DNA of 64,000 nucleotides from Rhizopus arrhizus (GCA_024220505.1 JAKZZE010000018.1:434001-498000), one strand, 5' to 3'. Positions 46,565 to 60,668 are shown, counted from the first letter of the stretch. The notes: generated by a model from the letters alone, not told the origin. Translations and numbers: made by a program.

Positions 46565-49049
46565 CTAAGCATCCGAGTAGTCTCGCATGTTTTTGGTGGA
46601 GGCCTTTTTGGCAATTCGTCCACCTAAACTCTTCAGTCCTAAGCTATGTCCTGGGTTACCAACTTGAAGGTTTTTGAGACCATCCTCAAATGGAAGGCCA
46701 GTGACAGTGGCATCCTCGGTTCCTGCCTTTTTAGCATATCGCTTAATGTTGGTTTTTGATAAATTAATACGGAATGCAGTGTCTAGTAAATTGTTGGGTT
46801 CAAGGTATTCATGTGGAATATGTAAAAGGAAGGCAAGAAGTTCTGAATTGGTTGGACATGAGTGTAAGAGATGATCTAAATATTATTTAAAAGAAATGTA
46901 CATTGATAAATATTCTATATCCTTTTCTCACCTTTGCATAAATCTAGAATGGCTAGGCTTACTCGATAAAACACTTTAATGCCTAAGAAGAAGGAATGTA
47001 TGTAAGCTGAGGATCTGAATGTGCGTTCTTTTCATGTTTTTTTAGTTTACCCTCAAAATAAAATGCGTCCCAAACACGTAGCACTGATTCCCAAGGAAGT
47101 GTCATGGTAAATGCAGTTAGGAACCATTGGGCTATATACATAATTGGAAGTACATCATTGTTTTCTAAATGCTGAGCCAACTTTGGGTTATGATCCTTTA
47201 ATAATTGCCCAATGATGTATGCATCAATTCTTAACTGGGAAAGTGTAGGTGTGAAGTATCCATTCATATACCGATCAATAGTAGCCACCAATAACCAAAA
47301 CGAGTCCTTTTTTTTTAATACAAAATTAGTTAATCCATCAACTCTAGATTTCTATTTCTTTTTTTTTTTTTTTTTCTATTACTTCGACAGTCATCTGCAT
47401 AAGCATTAGTCCTGCTAAACGGCCCATGCCTTGGCAATATTCTAAATCAGAATTGTATTGGGCATATGCTTTTAATATATTTCGCAAATTCTGTTGTCCC
47501 AAGCCATCCTTTTCCATAAATTGTGTGTGATCAGGATAACATCGTTCAATATCTCTTTCAATTACGTCGTAAATAGGGATCCTAGGCTTGGATAACAAGT
47601 TTTGAAATTGATTTGATCTCTTGTAGTCATCACTACCAGCCAAGAATTGCCACACTTTGGCTCTCACAGATGCTGGTATTCCTCCACGAACCAATTTTTT
47701 CATCTTTACATCCTTTTTAACCGTTCCAGCATCGAGTTTGTTGATTATATTTAGCCATTTTAATTCATTTTCTCTGTATTCTTTCATAGCTTTGGTAGAC
47801 ATGTTTGCTCTGCATGTAAATAAACTATTAGCTTCCTGGGAAGATAAAATGGGGTTTCAGGGGGTGAGGAACAATGAAGAAGACATGTACCTGAATGAAG
47901 GACGACCGCGTTTGATAATGAATCCATATTCATCAACATTTTCATTTTGAATAAAAGGTGAATTGTTATTATTCTTTGTTGGTGTAGTCTGGCTTTTCCT
48001 TTGTACACCGGTGTTTTGTATATTAGTAGCTACTGGGCGTGCAGGAGATCTTGGTGGTGGTATAGGGCCGTACAGTTCTGTGTTCTCTTCATCCGAGTAA
48101 TCAATGTTGAGTGCAGATGTATCAAATGGATCATGATTATTGTTGTTGTTATCTAATCATATATTACACGTATAAAATTAATTTTATGGTTATTGATAAG
48201 CTGCTTTTTTTTCTGTACCTAGATTTTCTCCAGAATAATTGTAGGAATCGTATGATATTCGAGACTCTTTTATATTATGACTTGAAGAAGTCGAAACTGA
48301 GCCTATACTTTCAAAACTCGGCTTACTGACCCAGTGTCTCGATGAGGGTACGGGTGAAGCATATCGATCAGAATTGGAAGAAAATGAATGAATAGAGCCT
48401 CTTAATTGGTTGAATTGTTCTTGTCTATTTTTCATCATTTCTATATCAAATTCTGTTCCATGGCTACTTGTAGAGTTTCTATATTGCGAATGGTCGGTAA
48501 AATCAAGATCAGCGTCAAGCGATTCTAATACACGAGGATCTAGTTCTACAAAATGCACGGTTTCTGCATTAAAGTTTCCAATAACGCCTTCACAGTATCC
48601 CTAAAAGATCTCTTATATTGGTAAATCTTTATATAAAATACAGCATTGTACTGTATTTATTTACCATATAAATATCATTCTCTATATGTTTTAATATAGT
48701 AATCCTTTCTCCTGTAAACAAATTTAGCCTTATTTTATATCTAAAATGTCTGTGTACACAAACCTTGCAAATACATCAGTTCTTCAGGAGTGTTGGCCAA
48801 AATATCCACTTTTGATACACAAGCGCCTAAACCACCTATATATTTTTTAACTTGGTCGATGTCACAATCATGTATTGTTGTAGGAAACTTACCTTTCTCA
48901 GCAAAGGCTTTCAACTCGGCTAAACTCATCGAATCGACATCTATTGAAGCATTATCCAAAGCTTCTGCTGGATCTTTCAATAGTCGTGCAATCTTTTCAT
49001 TAAGCTCTTCGAGATTAGCAGAGGTATGTCGTGTAATTTTTGGTTCCAT
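46565..49049 (-). CDS. SH3- and TBC-domain Rab GTPase-activating protein
   Basis: TBC domains stimulate GTP hydrolysis by Rab GTPases in membrane traffic. Eight exons, 49049-48764, 48711-48665, 48600-48219, 48152-47891, 47809-47383, 47306-47051, 46982-46932 and 46875-46565, give 673 aa with all phases closed. An SH3-like domain spans about residues 80-150 (ILANTPEELMYLQGERITIL, then GYCEGVIGNFNAETVHFVEL). A Ser/Asn/Pro-rich linker follows. The TBC domain begins RGGIPASVRAKVWQFLAG and carries both catalytic fingers: IERDIER (IxxDxxR) and YCQG (YxQ). It ends WESVLRVWDAFYFEG...VFYRVSLAILDL. The combination resembles SH3-TBC proteins such as SGSM3, without a RUN domain. The target Rab is unknown. 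Its 5' end is close to, but not divergent from, the ELP5 gene (same strand). Confidence 0.92.
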
Positions 49050-49236
49050 ATATCAAGTTAAAAAAGAGAAAAATAAAATAAGGAAGTTCCCTCCTTTTAT
49101 ATGAAAGAAGGAAGAAAAAAAAAGGTGAAGAGGATGGTTTACTCCCAAATAAGGAAGACATGTGCGATTAAACACCGCTATGAGTTACGTGGAGAAGAAC
49201 CTTTTTTTATTGTTTATTTAAAAAGTAACCCCCATT

Positions 49237-50422
49237 TTAAATGTCTAAATCATCATCTGGATCTTCGTCATCAAAGTCATCAGCAGCGTCAGGATCGTAA
49301 TAGATTAAACCTCCTTGCTTCTTTTGCTCCTCAACGCTAACTTCTAATTGTTGAGCCTTGTAATAAGGCAGGACCAAATTCTCCTTTGCTTTTCTTTGTT
49401 CATCGGTCAATGACAAGTTGAAGGATAAATTGGCTGCTGGATCGGGTTGGTTGTCTACTTGCATCTCTTCAGGTTGATTTTCAACTTCGACAACGCCTGT
49501 TAATTGACTTGCTGGTACCACTTGAAGTATTCCATCTCTCACAAGGAACCCATTTGTCTCATAAGTTACTTTACCACTCTTTTTACGCCATTCAATATGT
49601 ACAATACCACCCTTTGTGATTGCATTGGAAGTGGTAGTCAAATATGAAAACGTATCTTGAGGTGTGAATCCAGTCAGAGCTGCTTGCGTATCAAAGTGTG
49701 TGCGTTCTTTAAGCGCTTCAAGCTTTATTGTGACAGTAGCTAATTTGTTGATAGATTCTTGCATACTTAAGCCATTTTTAGTTGGTAACTTGATATCAAA
49801 GTGATGTCTAATCGCCAAGTGTGTGGTGTCTATTGCTTTTTTAGTACAAATGAATAAAAAAAAAATACGATAACCAACCAGTTGTTAATGATTCTAATGT
49901 TTTTACAAGTTGATAAGTTTTAAATTGAGATACCATAAATAATGACGCTAGAGAGTCAACAAGAATCGTGCAGCATGGTGTATCATTTACTTGCTTGATC
50001 AATGGAAGTAAAATGGAGTTTTCAATATCAGTTATATTGTTAATCAATTGTACATTGGGATCGTCGTTTGCTTTATTCACATTATCCCAACCATATGGAT
50101 CTGTGTAGCAGTCGATGATGTGTATGTCTTTTGTTGATTCAAATTGTTTCTTCCAAACTTTTGGTGATGTTTCTGTTAACAGCACTACAAGTGATTTGTT
50201 GTTTTTAAGTGCACGTTTACCAATGTCCACTAAGATGGACATTGCCGATAAGCGAATAGAGTCATTGATTAAAATAAAAGAAGAAGACTTGTTTAATATT
50301 TGTTCAAAGCAAAGTGTATTCATTTTGCTTAAAAAAGTTCGATTATCTATTTCTTGGGGGCTGTTACTTTTTGACAAATGCGTGACTTGCAGTAATTTTT
50401 TCTCCATCATTTTATCATGCAA
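49237..50422 (-). CDS. ELP5: Elongator complex subunit Elp5
   Basis: Elp5 forms a RecA-like hetero-hexameric ring with Elp4 and Elp6; Elongator adds the cm5/mcm5 modification at wobble uridine of tRNAs. Exons 50422-49879 and 49835-49237 give about 380 aa. The RecA-like core contains SFILINDSIRLSAMSIL, VVLLTETSPK, IIDCYTDPYGW and CCTILVDSLASLF. The diagnostic family tail is present: LPYYKAQQ, then GGLIYYDPDAADDFDDEDP followed by DDDLDI at the end. The intron is 43 nt with a GTTGGT donor and a TACTAA branch point. The start is the first of several Met; MMEK at residue 5 is an alternative. Confidence 0.93.
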
Positions 50423-53400
50423 TTCTAAACAACGGCAAGGACAACTCTACGTAAAGAGGGAATGGTGATTCAATTATAGGTCTTAAATATAGCTTCATTA
50501 ATGTTCAGCTGATGGCTAGAATAATCTCGTTGTAATAGAGTATATCTCTATAAGAACTTTAAATATTCAGCGCGTTCACAGTAGAGGCAAAGGTGTTTAC
50601 ACCAAAAGCCAATACAATCTAGGATTTGATGGTCATAGTATCTTTCAATAAACTGTACAAGATGCAATACTATTCTTTCCTTTGACTACCATGCATTTTT
50701 CTGTCGTCACAGTTTGATAAACTTATTTTTATATTTGCCAATTTAGATTATTTATCATTGAAATTAAATAAAAATCAAATATAGAATTTGAACCTTGTAG
50801 TTTCAAATGAAATACTGAGAATACCAAATTTAAGTCAATTCTTCATTGAGCTGTTGAAATGTTGTATCCTTTGTCATAAATCATTAGAATTAGCTATTGC
50901 CCATTGTCATCGATTAATTCTAGAACATCCCATAAATTGGAAGGCACTTGGTTTCTTACATATTGGCCTAGTTTATCTCTTTGATATATTGTTTGATGAA
51001 GTATTCAAGCTTACTCTGAACACCTTGCTTCTAATTGGTTTTGTCTTTTTTTTACTGATGCATTTAATAAAAATATCATTAAAGTTATATTTCATTCTAT
51101 TTGCTTACTAAATTCATTGTTTCAAACATTTAGCTATTTCTTTCTATATTTTTACTATTCAGGGACATTCATTCAAGTTACGAGAGAAAATGTATGCATA
51201 AAACCTGCTATGAAGATGTTTAAAAAACCAGACGGATTGACACTCATGGACGACAATATGATAATTGTGGTTGCTGCTGTAGTAATGTCATATTGAATCA
51301 GTTCGTCAGGATCGAGATAACCATGTGGCTTAAAAGGAACACTAGAGTATGCAAAAGAGTTTTCTTATGGTAGGGCTTGATTATAAATTGTATATGCTCC
51401 AGTCTTCGGCTGGTTGTCAGAAACTACACATTTAGATGGCTTCTATCTGTAACCCATTTGCTTCCAGTAGTAGTATATTGGTAGTGATAATCTAGGAGCA
51501 TAGCTGAGACGGGAAGTGGCTTAGATACACATAAAGGTATTGTCAAAGAATAAAGCTCTAAAGTACCCCCGTTTTAAGGCTGAGATGTAGAGAGGTTACA
51601 CTAGGAAGAAGAACTTCTGTTTGTACATTGTCAAAAAGGCTACAAAACAGACCTGACAGAGAAAGTGAGATCTGATGGCGATTGACAATGTCATGGGAAG
51701 ATTATATGTCTATGAACTCCAAGAATGGCTGAATTTGATAGTGCGAGTGTAGTATGCGTCGTATCTTTGAGAGGCAGAGGGTCTGGTCTAATATACTTCA
51801 AAGTACACGGAGATCATCTTGAGTTATGTCCAGAGGTGGTCCATCCGTTTGCAAGTTGTGTTGTATGGGTCATATTGTAGAACAGTAACGATTATAACTG
51901 ACATTGATAGATATAAGTCTTAATACAAGATAATGATAAAAATAAAATATGTTTAAATAAGATCATACAATCAAATCAAAGTAAACATACTCTTCTAGGA
52001 TATGTGTTGTATTAATGATAGCCCTTTGATAAAAAGAAGTATCAACTAAAAGAACAAGGCCCTTTCCTATTGTCAGAAGTCCAATCTAATGTTAGGAATA
52101 TTCAATCTTGCAGATAATTGAACTAAAGCGTAAAATAACGTTATTCAAATCAGCGAGGAATTCCCAGAATAAAAAGATAGTCTATGCCAGACATACAAAA
52201 GAAAAAATGAAAATTTTTTATAATCATAATTATAGATAAGAGTTGCTAAAGCATCCGAAGTTCAGAAGAGCGCTTATAATAGAAGATATTAACATTTCCA
52301 TTAATTAACTAAATAACCTAATATGTATATGTCTTTGTGTATTAATGTAACCTGTACAATTTTTTGGGCTGCAAATCTATTTGTTAACTCTGCTAATGCA
52401 TTCTCTGAAGTGTGTTAAAGGTAGTCTCATTTGATCCACAATGTTGATAGAATCACATTTTGCAATAAAATCAAGTTTAGCTTATAAAATCTTTAAGCCA
52501 TGTTATATGATACATATCGATACAAGCTCTCTTTGCTTAATGCTTTCTAATGAGAGCTTTTAATTTAAAGAGAAAAACTTTTTTTTTTCATATCATTCCT
52601 ATAATCAACGAGCAAATCTTTACTATATCAATCAATTTGATATTTTGCAAGAGTACTACAGACCATCTACATAAATTTAAATTTGACTTTTGTTTTTATT
52701 TTGTTTTTTATTTTTTTTTCTAAAAAAAAACAAGTTAAAACAAGCTTTACATCAACAATTCAGGAAATAAGTCAATGTAATGAAAAAGTAAAGTGAGCAA
52801 GTCTTTCCTAATTGGGTGTAATAGTAAAGAAAAGCATCTTATAGGTTTCTTTGTCCGTCTATTTTTTTTTTAGGAAATTTTCATTGTTCACACTTTTAAA
52901 AATACAAAATAAAATGAACAAAAGATACATAAGTTACTGAACCATTGTCTTAAAGCCAATATCCAAATTCCATAAAAGCATTGGCACAAACAGACTTTGT
53001 CAACTTGATAAAGACTAATTACAAATCTTAATTGTGATTATTCACTCTAAGCTTGTGTATAGCAGAAATGCCAAAAGAGTTACACTAAAGACAAGTTATA
53101 TTAAGTATTATCGTTAGTTAATGCTTAGATGGTAAGAAATATAGACCGATATTCATTTCTGATAAAGACCATGTTTGTCAAATCACTTCAATAGAGAATA
53201 TGTTAATAGAAGCTATATTTACATTCTTAAGCTTCCATTTCATTGGTTATGTATGTTTACTCACTTAGAATCCTTTTTTTTTTCTTTCTACCTTTTGTCT
53301 CTTTTACTCTCATGCATATAAATATGGAATAAATCAACTTTTTACTTGTTTATAAATAAAATCCAAAATAAAGATGAGAATAAAATGAACATGTTGTTCA

Positions 53401-55302
53401 CATCCTGTATTGTTTAATCCTTTTTTCACACAAATACTAAAACGAACCGTCAAACATAAACAAAATATGATGCGCCAATTATTTTACTAAAATACCTTTT
53501 AATTAATTCCGCAAATATTAACTCAGTAAAATTTCCCATCACTACATACACAGCTAATTTTGTGCCTGAAAGCTATATGATAAAGACTAGATGATCTATA
53601 ATTGCAGTACTTATTTGATTGTAAAATATAAAGGGCAAATAAATGGAATGTGAACTTGATTTTTATCATAAAGACTGTAGCTGAATTTCTTTTCTTGCAT
53701 GAAAAAAAAACTTATTTGTGTTACATGGTTCATTATCTCTTCATATCTAACCTTTATTCAAAATGAATTGATTTGTAGAGTATCGATATTACTTTCAAGG
53801 AAAAAAGTTATAGGATTTTTTTTAAAAATGCTCATTTCTTTTTATATAAATTTTTCTTTTAGTAAACAAACTTTTTTTCAAGACCATATCCTCTCTTGTT
53901 TACTTGTTATGCAAGAAATTTTTTTATTGAAATAACGCTAATTTTTATTATTACTTGATTAAAGCTTCTTTGATATAAAAAAAAAGAAAATGTAATTTAT
54001 TCAATAAAGTGAGATAAAAATTCAAAACAAGATGGTTCATGCTTTGCTTATTGTTTGAATCATAGGATTTAGTTAAAATGTGCTCCTTTAATCATTTTTT
54101 GAGTTTAAAAAGGTACCGGAAATCCTAAAATGGTAATGCTTTGCGATTTGTTTAAACGTCTTTCAGATATTTTGGAGTAAAATGAAAGAGATATAAAAAA
54201 GAGGTCAACGTAAGAAAGAAAAAGAACAAAGAATAAATGTCTATAAAGATTGAAAGAAGCTTGAAAAATTTATTTTATTGAAATCTATGCTTCTTTATTA
54301 AAAAAGTGATGTCAATATGCTAGCTTGTAGTTATAAAGTAAACATGGTTGAAACCTGTTTACAATCTTTTATTTCTTGGCTGAGCATCACAACAAAACGA
54401 TTCATCCGGTTTTATCCATTCATAATATTGGAATGACATATGATTCTTTCATTTTTCAATGCTGAGAATGAAGAAATTCCATAGTCACAAGCTTCGAAAA
54501 AAGGTATAAATACGCGTCCTATTTTCACTTTTCTTTTTTTCCTTATCCCTCAAGTTTTCATGTTTACATGTTTCTTGCGAAAAAAACACAAGTTTTCTTG
54601 ATTTCTTGCGAAAAAAATCATATCAAGTTTTCTTGGTTTCTTGCGAAAAAAACCATTCAAGTTTTACCTTGGCTTCTTGCGAAAAAAGTCAAGGCTTAGT
54701 TTTTTATATAATTAAATGAAAATGAAAAATGAAATTAAATACTCGTATTTAATAAAGGTTATCACTAATGTTTTGTTGTTTGTCATAATAAAAAGGGGAA
54801 GTTTGATTTGTCCAACTGAAAACTGACTTTGATTGAGCTACTGAGATTAAATATACTACATTATAATTTTTTTTGTATGAAACGTGTTCAAGTGCTGAGG
54901 TTTGTTTATTAAAGTCCACTCTTTCATTATTAAGCTTCTTATATAAAATAAGTAATACCAAATATAAATCATTGACCATAAAGGCGAATTTGATGATTGA
55001 TTGTTTTGAATTGAAAGACAAATTTAGCTTTATATTGACTCCAACAAAATAATATGGTTTTCTTGATGATAAGCTTTTAAAATTTATAGCTTTAAATGTT
55101 TATTAGCATAAAATATACAGTATGTTTTAATCGTTTCAAAATAAATAAATAGAACAAATGCTTAGTACTTGATAATTTTATATGCATTTGCGTATATAAA
55201 TGATGGTAACAAAATTTCAACCAATCATGTTTTAGTATTCTATTAATATGAGTGGCTTTCTTTCGAAATTCTATCCTTGTCCTTTTTTTCTCTTTTATCT
55301 TC
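50423..55302. other. 4.9-kb gene-poor tract
   Basis: I find no convincing gene. The 108-codon frame at 50788-51111 lacks an ATG, is mostly hydrophobic and is AT-driven. A block at about 51170-51880 is less AT-rich than the rest and has no protein-like frame, so it could be a non-coding transcript or a decayed element. A minisatellite lies at 54551-54694. No tRNA or snRNA is recognised. Confidence 0.45.
54551..54694 (+). repeat. Minisatellite, ~35-bp unit, four copies
   Basis: Four tandem units begin at 54551, 54589, 54624 and 54658. Each starts CAAGTTTT, has a variable centre and ends with TTCTTGCGAAAAAA. The last part is the most conserved. Units differ by substitutions and small indels. 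Confidence 0.85.
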
Positions 55303-55727
55303 ATGTCAGCTTATGACGAAGTAAAGAAAGGATCGCTCAAATTTAAAGGAGGCGGATCCTCTTCCATAAAGTAGGTCTTTTATTAATAATTCAAGCATGT
55401 TAATAATTAAATTATTAGAAAAAAGAAGAAAAAATCCAAAACTGATAAAGAAAAGCTTGAACGAGGATTGCGTGAAGGTTCAGCAGAATCACGTTATCAG
55501 GAAGTAGAAAAAACTGAAGCAGAACGCAAGTTTGAAGAAACTAAACGACAAAGGGTAAGAGTTTAAACGCTTTAAGAGGGAATTGTTTTAATCCTATTGT
55601 ACATTAGCAAATGGAAAGAGTATCGAAAGCTGCGAGTAAATCACATAAAGACCGAGTGAGTGAATTTAATCAAAAACTCGAGAAGCTTAGTGAACACCAT
55701 GATATTCCTAAGGTTGGACCAGGCTAA
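55303..55727 (+). CDS. FAM32A-family nuclear protein (splicing-associated)
   Basis: Human FAM32A is a small nuclear factor bound in the catalytic spliceosome; fungal homologues are conserved but little studied. Exons 55303-55370, 55419-55554 and 55608-55727 give 107 aa, matching the ~112-aa human length. Starts [17 protein letters not shown], then a Lys-rich KKKKKKSK block. The family-diagnostic C-terminus reads [19 protein letters not shown] and ends [13 protein letters not shown]. The last residues insert near the active site in the human protein (family knowledge). Introns are 48 and 53 nt. Confidence 0.95.
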
Positions 55728-57567
55728 CATTGTGTATATGCATACATTTATTCTCAAATAAAACATCATTTATCAACGAAAGAAAAGCGTCTTGTTTATG
55801 TACTTTGTGTTGTATAAAAAATGTGAGCAATTGCAACAGAACAGGGCAATTGAAACTTTATGGTACTGGCTGCTACAGACTTTGCATTCTGCCTGAGATC
55901 ACATTATATACAATATGCAACAGTTATATAAGACTCTATAAATAACAAGCCGTAATGTTGAATATTCCTTGATTACAGCATTGGCAAAAAAGAAGCTCAA
56001 TGTTGGACTTATTAATGTATATATAATAATCAAGAACAATGGAATTTCTAATGTATATTTATAAGGATATCTCAAATACTGATTTTGTTGACTGGTTGGA
56101 ATTTTGGATCTCTTCGCATACAGTTGACAGTTATAGAATTGATCTACCGCTTATTCAAATAAATGAATTTCAGCCTAAGGACTCCCAGTTATGTAGGGTT
56201 GTTGTGAAGGGTTTAGCAGATACAGTTAAACTATTTGATGAAAAAGGATATTTGAAGACAGGCATTGTATTTGAAAATAGATAAAAACAAGTTATTATAA
56301 AGATATCTTTCAATATCATAACAATATTTTTTATCCAATTGATATTGAAAGTGTACTTATTATACATCCAGTTGCTATTAACTCTGCTGTATTTGAGATG
56401 CTTTCTCTTGAGCATCAAGTAATGGTTAAATATACAAGATATTACGTGTATTATCGTTAATTCTGATATTAAAGATGAATAAATAACTTGCATTGATTCA
56501 GTACACAAAAGTAGTTTCATAAAAGCTACTCAATGAATGGCAACAAGGCAAATGATCAATTTAATTTTATTGTTTCTAAAAATAATAAAAACTAGAAAAG
56601 AATAATTCGAGTATAACTATGAACTGTATACTCATTTTCCCAACAAACGCCTTAAGCGCGGTTTCTTCTTCTTTGTTGTACCCACACAGTTGATAGAGCG
56701 AATATTCATGAATAAACCTAGAAACTACGAAATCATAGTCCAACCAGATTTCTAATAATAAATGTGAGGCTTCTGCAATAGTCATCTTTGTCTTATTGTC
56801 CCTACATGTATTCTAACGACTATTGGAACCTGGCTTCAGGAATGACAGGTTAACGCAATCCTATTCACTAATTGTTGTTAAGTCATTAATTTATCCACTT
56901 CATTGATACTTGATTCTTCAAAGAAACAGCGGTTAACATTTATCCACTGCCATTCTTTTATCTTTTCATCCTTTCAACATCATTGCTTTTAACTGATCAA
57001 TTGAAACAGCGGTAAAGGTCCAGACATTCAAAAAGCAGGAATAGTCTCGATTGTTCTTATTAATAAAGTAATATATATATATTTTAGTTTACAAACTACT
57101 GCCTTTTCTTTTCTCATGCTTTTCTTTTTTATATCATATTTTATATTTAGCAAAATAAGTGCGATATAAGAGGTGGCATACCTTTTCTAGATTTTTGAGA
57201 AAAAGGATATGAAAATTTATGAACAATACAGAGCTTTGCATATCCGCAACTTCTAATCGTCAACCATTATGAGACAATGTATTTAACGTTGGTTTATTTT
57301 CAGACTGTAATGGTAAACATTCAATGAATCGAGGTTACAAGAAAAACAATTGAGGAATAAACAATGGAAAATGAATACAGTAAAAGAAAAGCAAAATTTA
57401 ATAGTTAAAGTAATTTACATGTGCTTGTAATAAACATTGCTAGAAATATATCAAATGTTTTAACATGTATATGTACGAGATGTGAAAGAGGGCGCATTTC
57501 TTCTTTATATGAGCAAAAAAATAAAATAAAAGGAATATTTACGCGTGTATAACAATATATACATTTT
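55728..57567. other. Intergenic with two short unexplained frames
   Basis: A plus-strand 81-codon frame at 56039-56284 (MEFLMYIYKDISNTDF...) and a minus-strand 69-codon frame at 56785-56576 (MTIAEASHLLLEIWLDYDF...) look more protein-like than their surroundings. Neither has a recognisable domain or splice partner. They may be remnants of accessory genes. The rest is plain AT-rich intergenic. Confidence 0.4.
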
Positions 57568-60500
57568 TTAGATGTAGCCAGCATTTTCTCTTGGAGGGAC
57601 AGCAGGAAGAGCAGAAACAGAAGAAGCATAGCTTGCAAAAGCACTGCTTAAGTCTTCACCTTTAGCAACAGGCGGTAAATGGACCTTTCGATTTTCTTCA
57701 GAGCTGCTCTTTCCAGCTAATGTTTCTATGACAAATAATTTATCGACATGGTTTAGTATGAACTCTATGACACCAATCTTGTATGTCATTTCTAAAAGAT
57801 CTCTATTTTCTTCTTTGTGTCTAAGTAAGGTAGGTCCGAAAATAACAGCAAGGTTTTTAGATGTCATCAAGTTTTCTTTTTGACTTTGCTGGACTCTATT
57901 TTATAAAGGATCAGGATAAATAAGCCTATAAACAAACAATGCTTTACCTATGTAAATGTTCCATTAAATATTTAAGGGTATTAAAGTTTTCAATAGGCAA
58001 CATTTGTATCAATTGAGTTATTGTTTGTAACTGCTCTGTAGCACTTGCCATCACTAAAATACAAGAATTAGCTTGAAGTATATGATGAAAATAGAGGTTT
58101 TTTTTTACTAATGGCATCCATGAACTTTGAATGAAGTTCATAAGTAAACAAGGGATTAGGAAGCTCACGGAAATATTGCTTCAAGACACTTGTTACTGCA
58201 CAAATATCATTCCATTTCTCTTCATCAATAAGATCTGGAGTCTCACCCTTTTCAAAGGCCAATTGAATTTGTCTCATTTGCCCTACACCTCCCGATTTTC
58301 GATAGATACCTTCATAATCCATACCTCTAGCTTCTACAGATTCAATGCATTTTTCGACAACAAGGGGTATTTTGCCTTTTTCTGCTTGTACTTGTTTGAC
58401 TAAATCGTTACCAAACATATGACGTGTGTCGTCATTGCTATTTGATTCCATGCAACCCTTTCGACTGCAATTCTGTGGAACACTATACATACATTTAGAG
58501 TGACAAGTGACATTACATTCTGGCAAATTATTTAGTATAAAATATATATAATGCTCTTGTTTTACCTGAACATTTCAATTCTGTAACTCGCCACATCTTT
58601 TCATTGCAAACTTCACACTTAGCAGGCCGTAAAAACTTGTTTACACCAAAATGATGTTTCCCTCCAACTTTATTACCATTTTCAGATTCTGAGACCGGCT
58701 CAAGAGACCTCGAATGTTGTGTGGATTCATAGGAAACAGAGGTCAATTTATCATCGCTTTTGCTTGCTTTTCTAGACGATTTGTTTAAAATGCTTCCATT
58801 TCTTCTGAACTTAAATAGTTTGGGAGCTGCTGAACCATTAAAGCTATCTCTCTGTGCTACCTTGGGAGTGGTGTTGGTTGGGGCATCTCCTATTATCTTT
58901 ATCTCTGGCATTGAGTTGGAGTGAACGATACCAATGGATCCGGTAGACAAATTTCGTCTGTGCTTGCTGTTTGCTTCTTTGGTATCCTTATTTACTTCCT
59001 CATTATTGATATTGTCATTCAAAAAGCTTGTACCAGCAATGAGTGCCTTGGCTTCTTGTTCTCGTTCAATCACTTTTCGTGAAAGATCGTTATTTAATTG
59101 AGTCAAATCATTGTTTCTTTTGATCAGCATTTCCATATCAGATATCATAGCATCTCTTTTTTTGTTTAATTTGTCACAATTGTCCTTGATTGCCATCATG
59201 TCCTTTTGCATCGAATCCAATTGCTGTTGATAAGCATGTTGTAATCTTTCCCAATGTAAATCTTGCGGCTTTTGACTGACAAGAAGCTTTTCAATGTTAT
59301 TTGAGTGAGATTCGAGTTCTTTTAGCAGGTGATCTCTTTCTGCACGTAAATCATGACAGGCTTGCTCAAGATCACCACGAATTTCACATAATTCTTCAAT
59401 TTCTTCTTTTGTGTATTGCATAAAGCTAGGTCCGCTGAATATGGAAGCTTGTTGATAAAAAGCAATTTCACTCTTCAAGCGCACATTCAAACGATCCGCT
59501 TCTTTTCTAGCGCTCACTTCAGCTACATAACCTTCTTTGACTATTTGAAATTCATCTAAAGCCTTTCTACTGATGTTCTAATAATAGTAATGAGCATATA
59601 TAGTGTTGTGTATATAAAATAGTACCTTGATTTTATTAAATTTGCCTTCCACCTCTCTTAGTCTATACTTTGTTTCCAACAGTTCTTGTTTTAATTGATT
59701 TACATCGCTTGTATCGCATTCTAATGAGTTTACGTTGGGTTCAATTGTGTTATAATGGCCTTCTTCACTATTTCTTTGTCCCAGTAAAATATCATTCAAT
59801 TCTGAAATTTCTCTTGAATCTATCATTTAATTAGTATACAAATGTTATTTCATATATGTATCTATAAGCTTACCTATGACAGGATCCTTCAAATAATCTT
59901 CTACATAAGCATTAACAATAGAAGTCGTGGATGACGAACGAAAAGAAACATCCAACAAATTTCTATTTTCTTCCCCTAATTTTTTCTATTTTTATTACAA
60001 AAATTAGTAATAAATCACTACATGTAATTAACAATTTACGCTGCTATTTTTTTCATCTCTTCTTTTAAGACGAAGCTGTTTTCTTGCTTCATGGCACTTA
60101 GTACAAAATATGCCCTATAATATACAATTATTTCCTGGTTCAATTCAGGTTCTATGCATGTTTTCTGTTTTTTTTTACTTTAGTAGTTTGTGTGAATACT
60201 AAATCTTCAATCTTTTTACTGCACTGAATACAACGGAAACAATCTGCATGATATGCTTCTTCACCTATGTATACAATAGTAAGTAAGTTTTCAATTATGA
60301 ATATATGCTTTACCTGTCATAATAGCTTCATCCTTTATTGTTTTACCACAAGCATGACAACTATAAGAGCAATCTTCACAAATGGGACTTCCATCTCTTA
60401 ATAATAAAAGATTGCTATAACATTCTACTAATTTACGACACTTGGCACAGCGAAAACTACACATTGTGGGAGCATAAATAAGAGCAAATAATGGTAATAG

Positions 60501-60668
60501 TAAAAAAATGCCTTATTTGTACCATTCAAAGTGCCAAATGCCATCACCAAACTGAACAACAGAACCATCCTCAATAGGCTTTAAACACCCTTGACAGTGA
60601 GGGTCTTCACACTCTTCTCCTCCTCCAGTGTTGTTATCGTTGTTGTTTTCATAAAATGTTGTATCCAT
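57568..60668 (-). CDS. LIM-LIM-coiled coil-C1-RhoGAP protein
   Basis: A GTPase-activating protein for Rho/Cdc42-type GTPases, probably at sites of polar growth. Ten exons, 60668-60523, 60456-60314, 60264-60179, 60114-60040, 59985-59874, 59819-59626, 59577-58566, 58519-58109, 58053-57948 and 57895-57568, give 870 aa. LIM1 is CQGCLKPIEDG...WHFECFRCAKC, and LIM2 is CHACGKTI...HADCFRCIQCSKK. A long coiled coil (about residues 220-400) follows. The C1 domain is HHFGVNKF...CEVCNEKMW...CHSKCMYSVPQNC, and the RhoGAP domain has the arginine finger GIYRKSGG plus KNLAVIFGPTLL. This architecture matches fission-yeast Rga3-type GAPs. The phorbol/DAG-type C1 domain suggests membrane recruitment (inference). 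Confidence 0.92.

Noticed and set aside
50788..51111. 108-codon plus-strand open frame
   Set aside because: No ATG at its start, strongly hydrophobic AT-driven composition, no splice partner and no recognisable motif.
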